Origin: an uncultured Desulfobacca sp.
GTDB taxonomy: Bacteria > Desulfobacterota > Desulfobaccia > Desulfobaccales > Desulfobaccaceae
Length of the DNA: 5,645 nt
Direction of reading: 5' to 3'
Assembly: GCA_937958145.1 (NCBI GenBank)
Contig: CALGOE010000256.1
Location: 1 to 5,645, forward strand
The translations under genes and the position numbers were made by a program. Under the pieces are notes generated by a model. That model saw only the letters and a list, made by a program, of their open reading frames with translations, was not told the DNA's origin and did not search any database. Below, in pieces: positions 5,364 through 5,645 of the stretch. Every line of letters begins with the position of its first letter. Position 1 is the stretch's first letter.

Positions 5364-5645
5364 TTACTCGGAGGTCGTCCTCTTTTTTTCAATGGCATCG
5401 TTGATGAGGTCCCGAATTTGGTTCAATAGACCTTGCTGCAGACAATTCAAGCCGATTTCCAAAGGCTCCCACCTGATACTCTCCTTCGACATTTGCAGTG
5501 CCTCTGCTGGATCACTTGGAAAGTTCCCCCGCAGCAACATGGGAACCGCAAACCTTCCCAAGCCCTCTCTGGTCTCGGCCATGATGGTGCCGCATATCTC
5601 CTCCAAGGCATGTGGATCATTTTTAACGGCGCCCTTGCATTCAAT
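5364..5645 (-). CDS. C-terminal fragment of a possible PD-(D/E)XK nuclease (runs off the right edge)
   Basis: The frame is open without a stop from the TAA at 5366-5364 to the window edge, giving the last 93 codons of a longer gene. A TTG at 5606 would give an 80-residue ORF, but the coding evidently continues beyond it. The visible protein begins IECKGAVKND and continues with LEEICGTIMAET and RFAVPMLLRGN, then a helical tail ending KKRTTSE. A strand ending in ECK, followed by a helix and a hydrophobic strand, is the layout of the PD-(D/E)XK nuclease core, including the DUF1887 nucleases fused to CARF sensors in type III CRISPR loci (Card1/Can2-like). The upstream Asp and any CARF domain would be outside the window, so the family call is inference. 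GC is lower than in the neighbouring DHH gene. Confidence 0.6.
   Translation of the reverse strand: MECKGAVKNDPHALEEICGTIMAETREGLGRFAVPMLLRGNFPSDPAEALQMSKESIRWEPLEIGLNCLQQGLLNQIRDLINDAIEKKRTTSE

Overview
The window is the 3' part of a compact, leftward (minus-strand) gene cluster that ends in a CRISPR pre-crRNA endonuclease gene, cas6. In transcription order (right to left) it holds: the C-terminal 93 codons of a gene entering from the right edge, with a nuclease-like ECK motif; a DHH-family phosphoesterase-like gene; an unrecognised 336-residue protein with weak sigma-factor-like features; a 748-residue protein with a helical, NTPase-like but P-loop-less N-terminus and a long TPR C-terminus; and cas6. 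Junctions are tight (30-bp gap, 2-bp gap, 28-bp overlap, 11-bp overlap), so the five genes look like one translationally coupled operon. Its promoter must lie to the right of the window.

The host is probably a high-GC bacterium. The proteins are rich in A, L, Q and R, and cas6, the TPR gene and the DHH gene are very GC-rich. The style recalls Desulfobacterota-like sulfate reducers or syntrophs, but this is a weak guess. The sigma-like gene and the right-edge gene are visibly less GC-rich than their neighbours, so the operon may be a mosaic.

The left 423 bases carry no convincing gene. They contain two 25-bp-spaced direct repeats typical of the ends of IS21-type insertion sequences (about 117-168), a degenerate inverted copy of the same motif (221-245), and a two-tier palindrome (261-293). 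No CRISPR repeats, cas1/cas2 or effector-complex genes (cas10, csm, cmr) are visible. A CRISPR array, if present, is outside the window, and a mobile element may have altered the flank of cas6.

On how the genes might work together: Cas6 would mature crRNAs for a class 1 (most likely type III) system encoded elsewhere. A PD-(D/E)XK-like nuclease and a DHH phosphoesterase are the kinds of proteins expected of an effector and a nucleotide-signal hydrolase in type III signalling. The TPR/NTPase-like protein and the sigma-like protein would be scaffold and regulatory components. Only the Cas6 and TPR assignments are strong. The DHH call is good at motif level, and the nuclease and sigma calls are tentative. 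The combination of cas6, a TPR protein, a sigma-like protein and a DHH protein is the candidate unusual system in this window.
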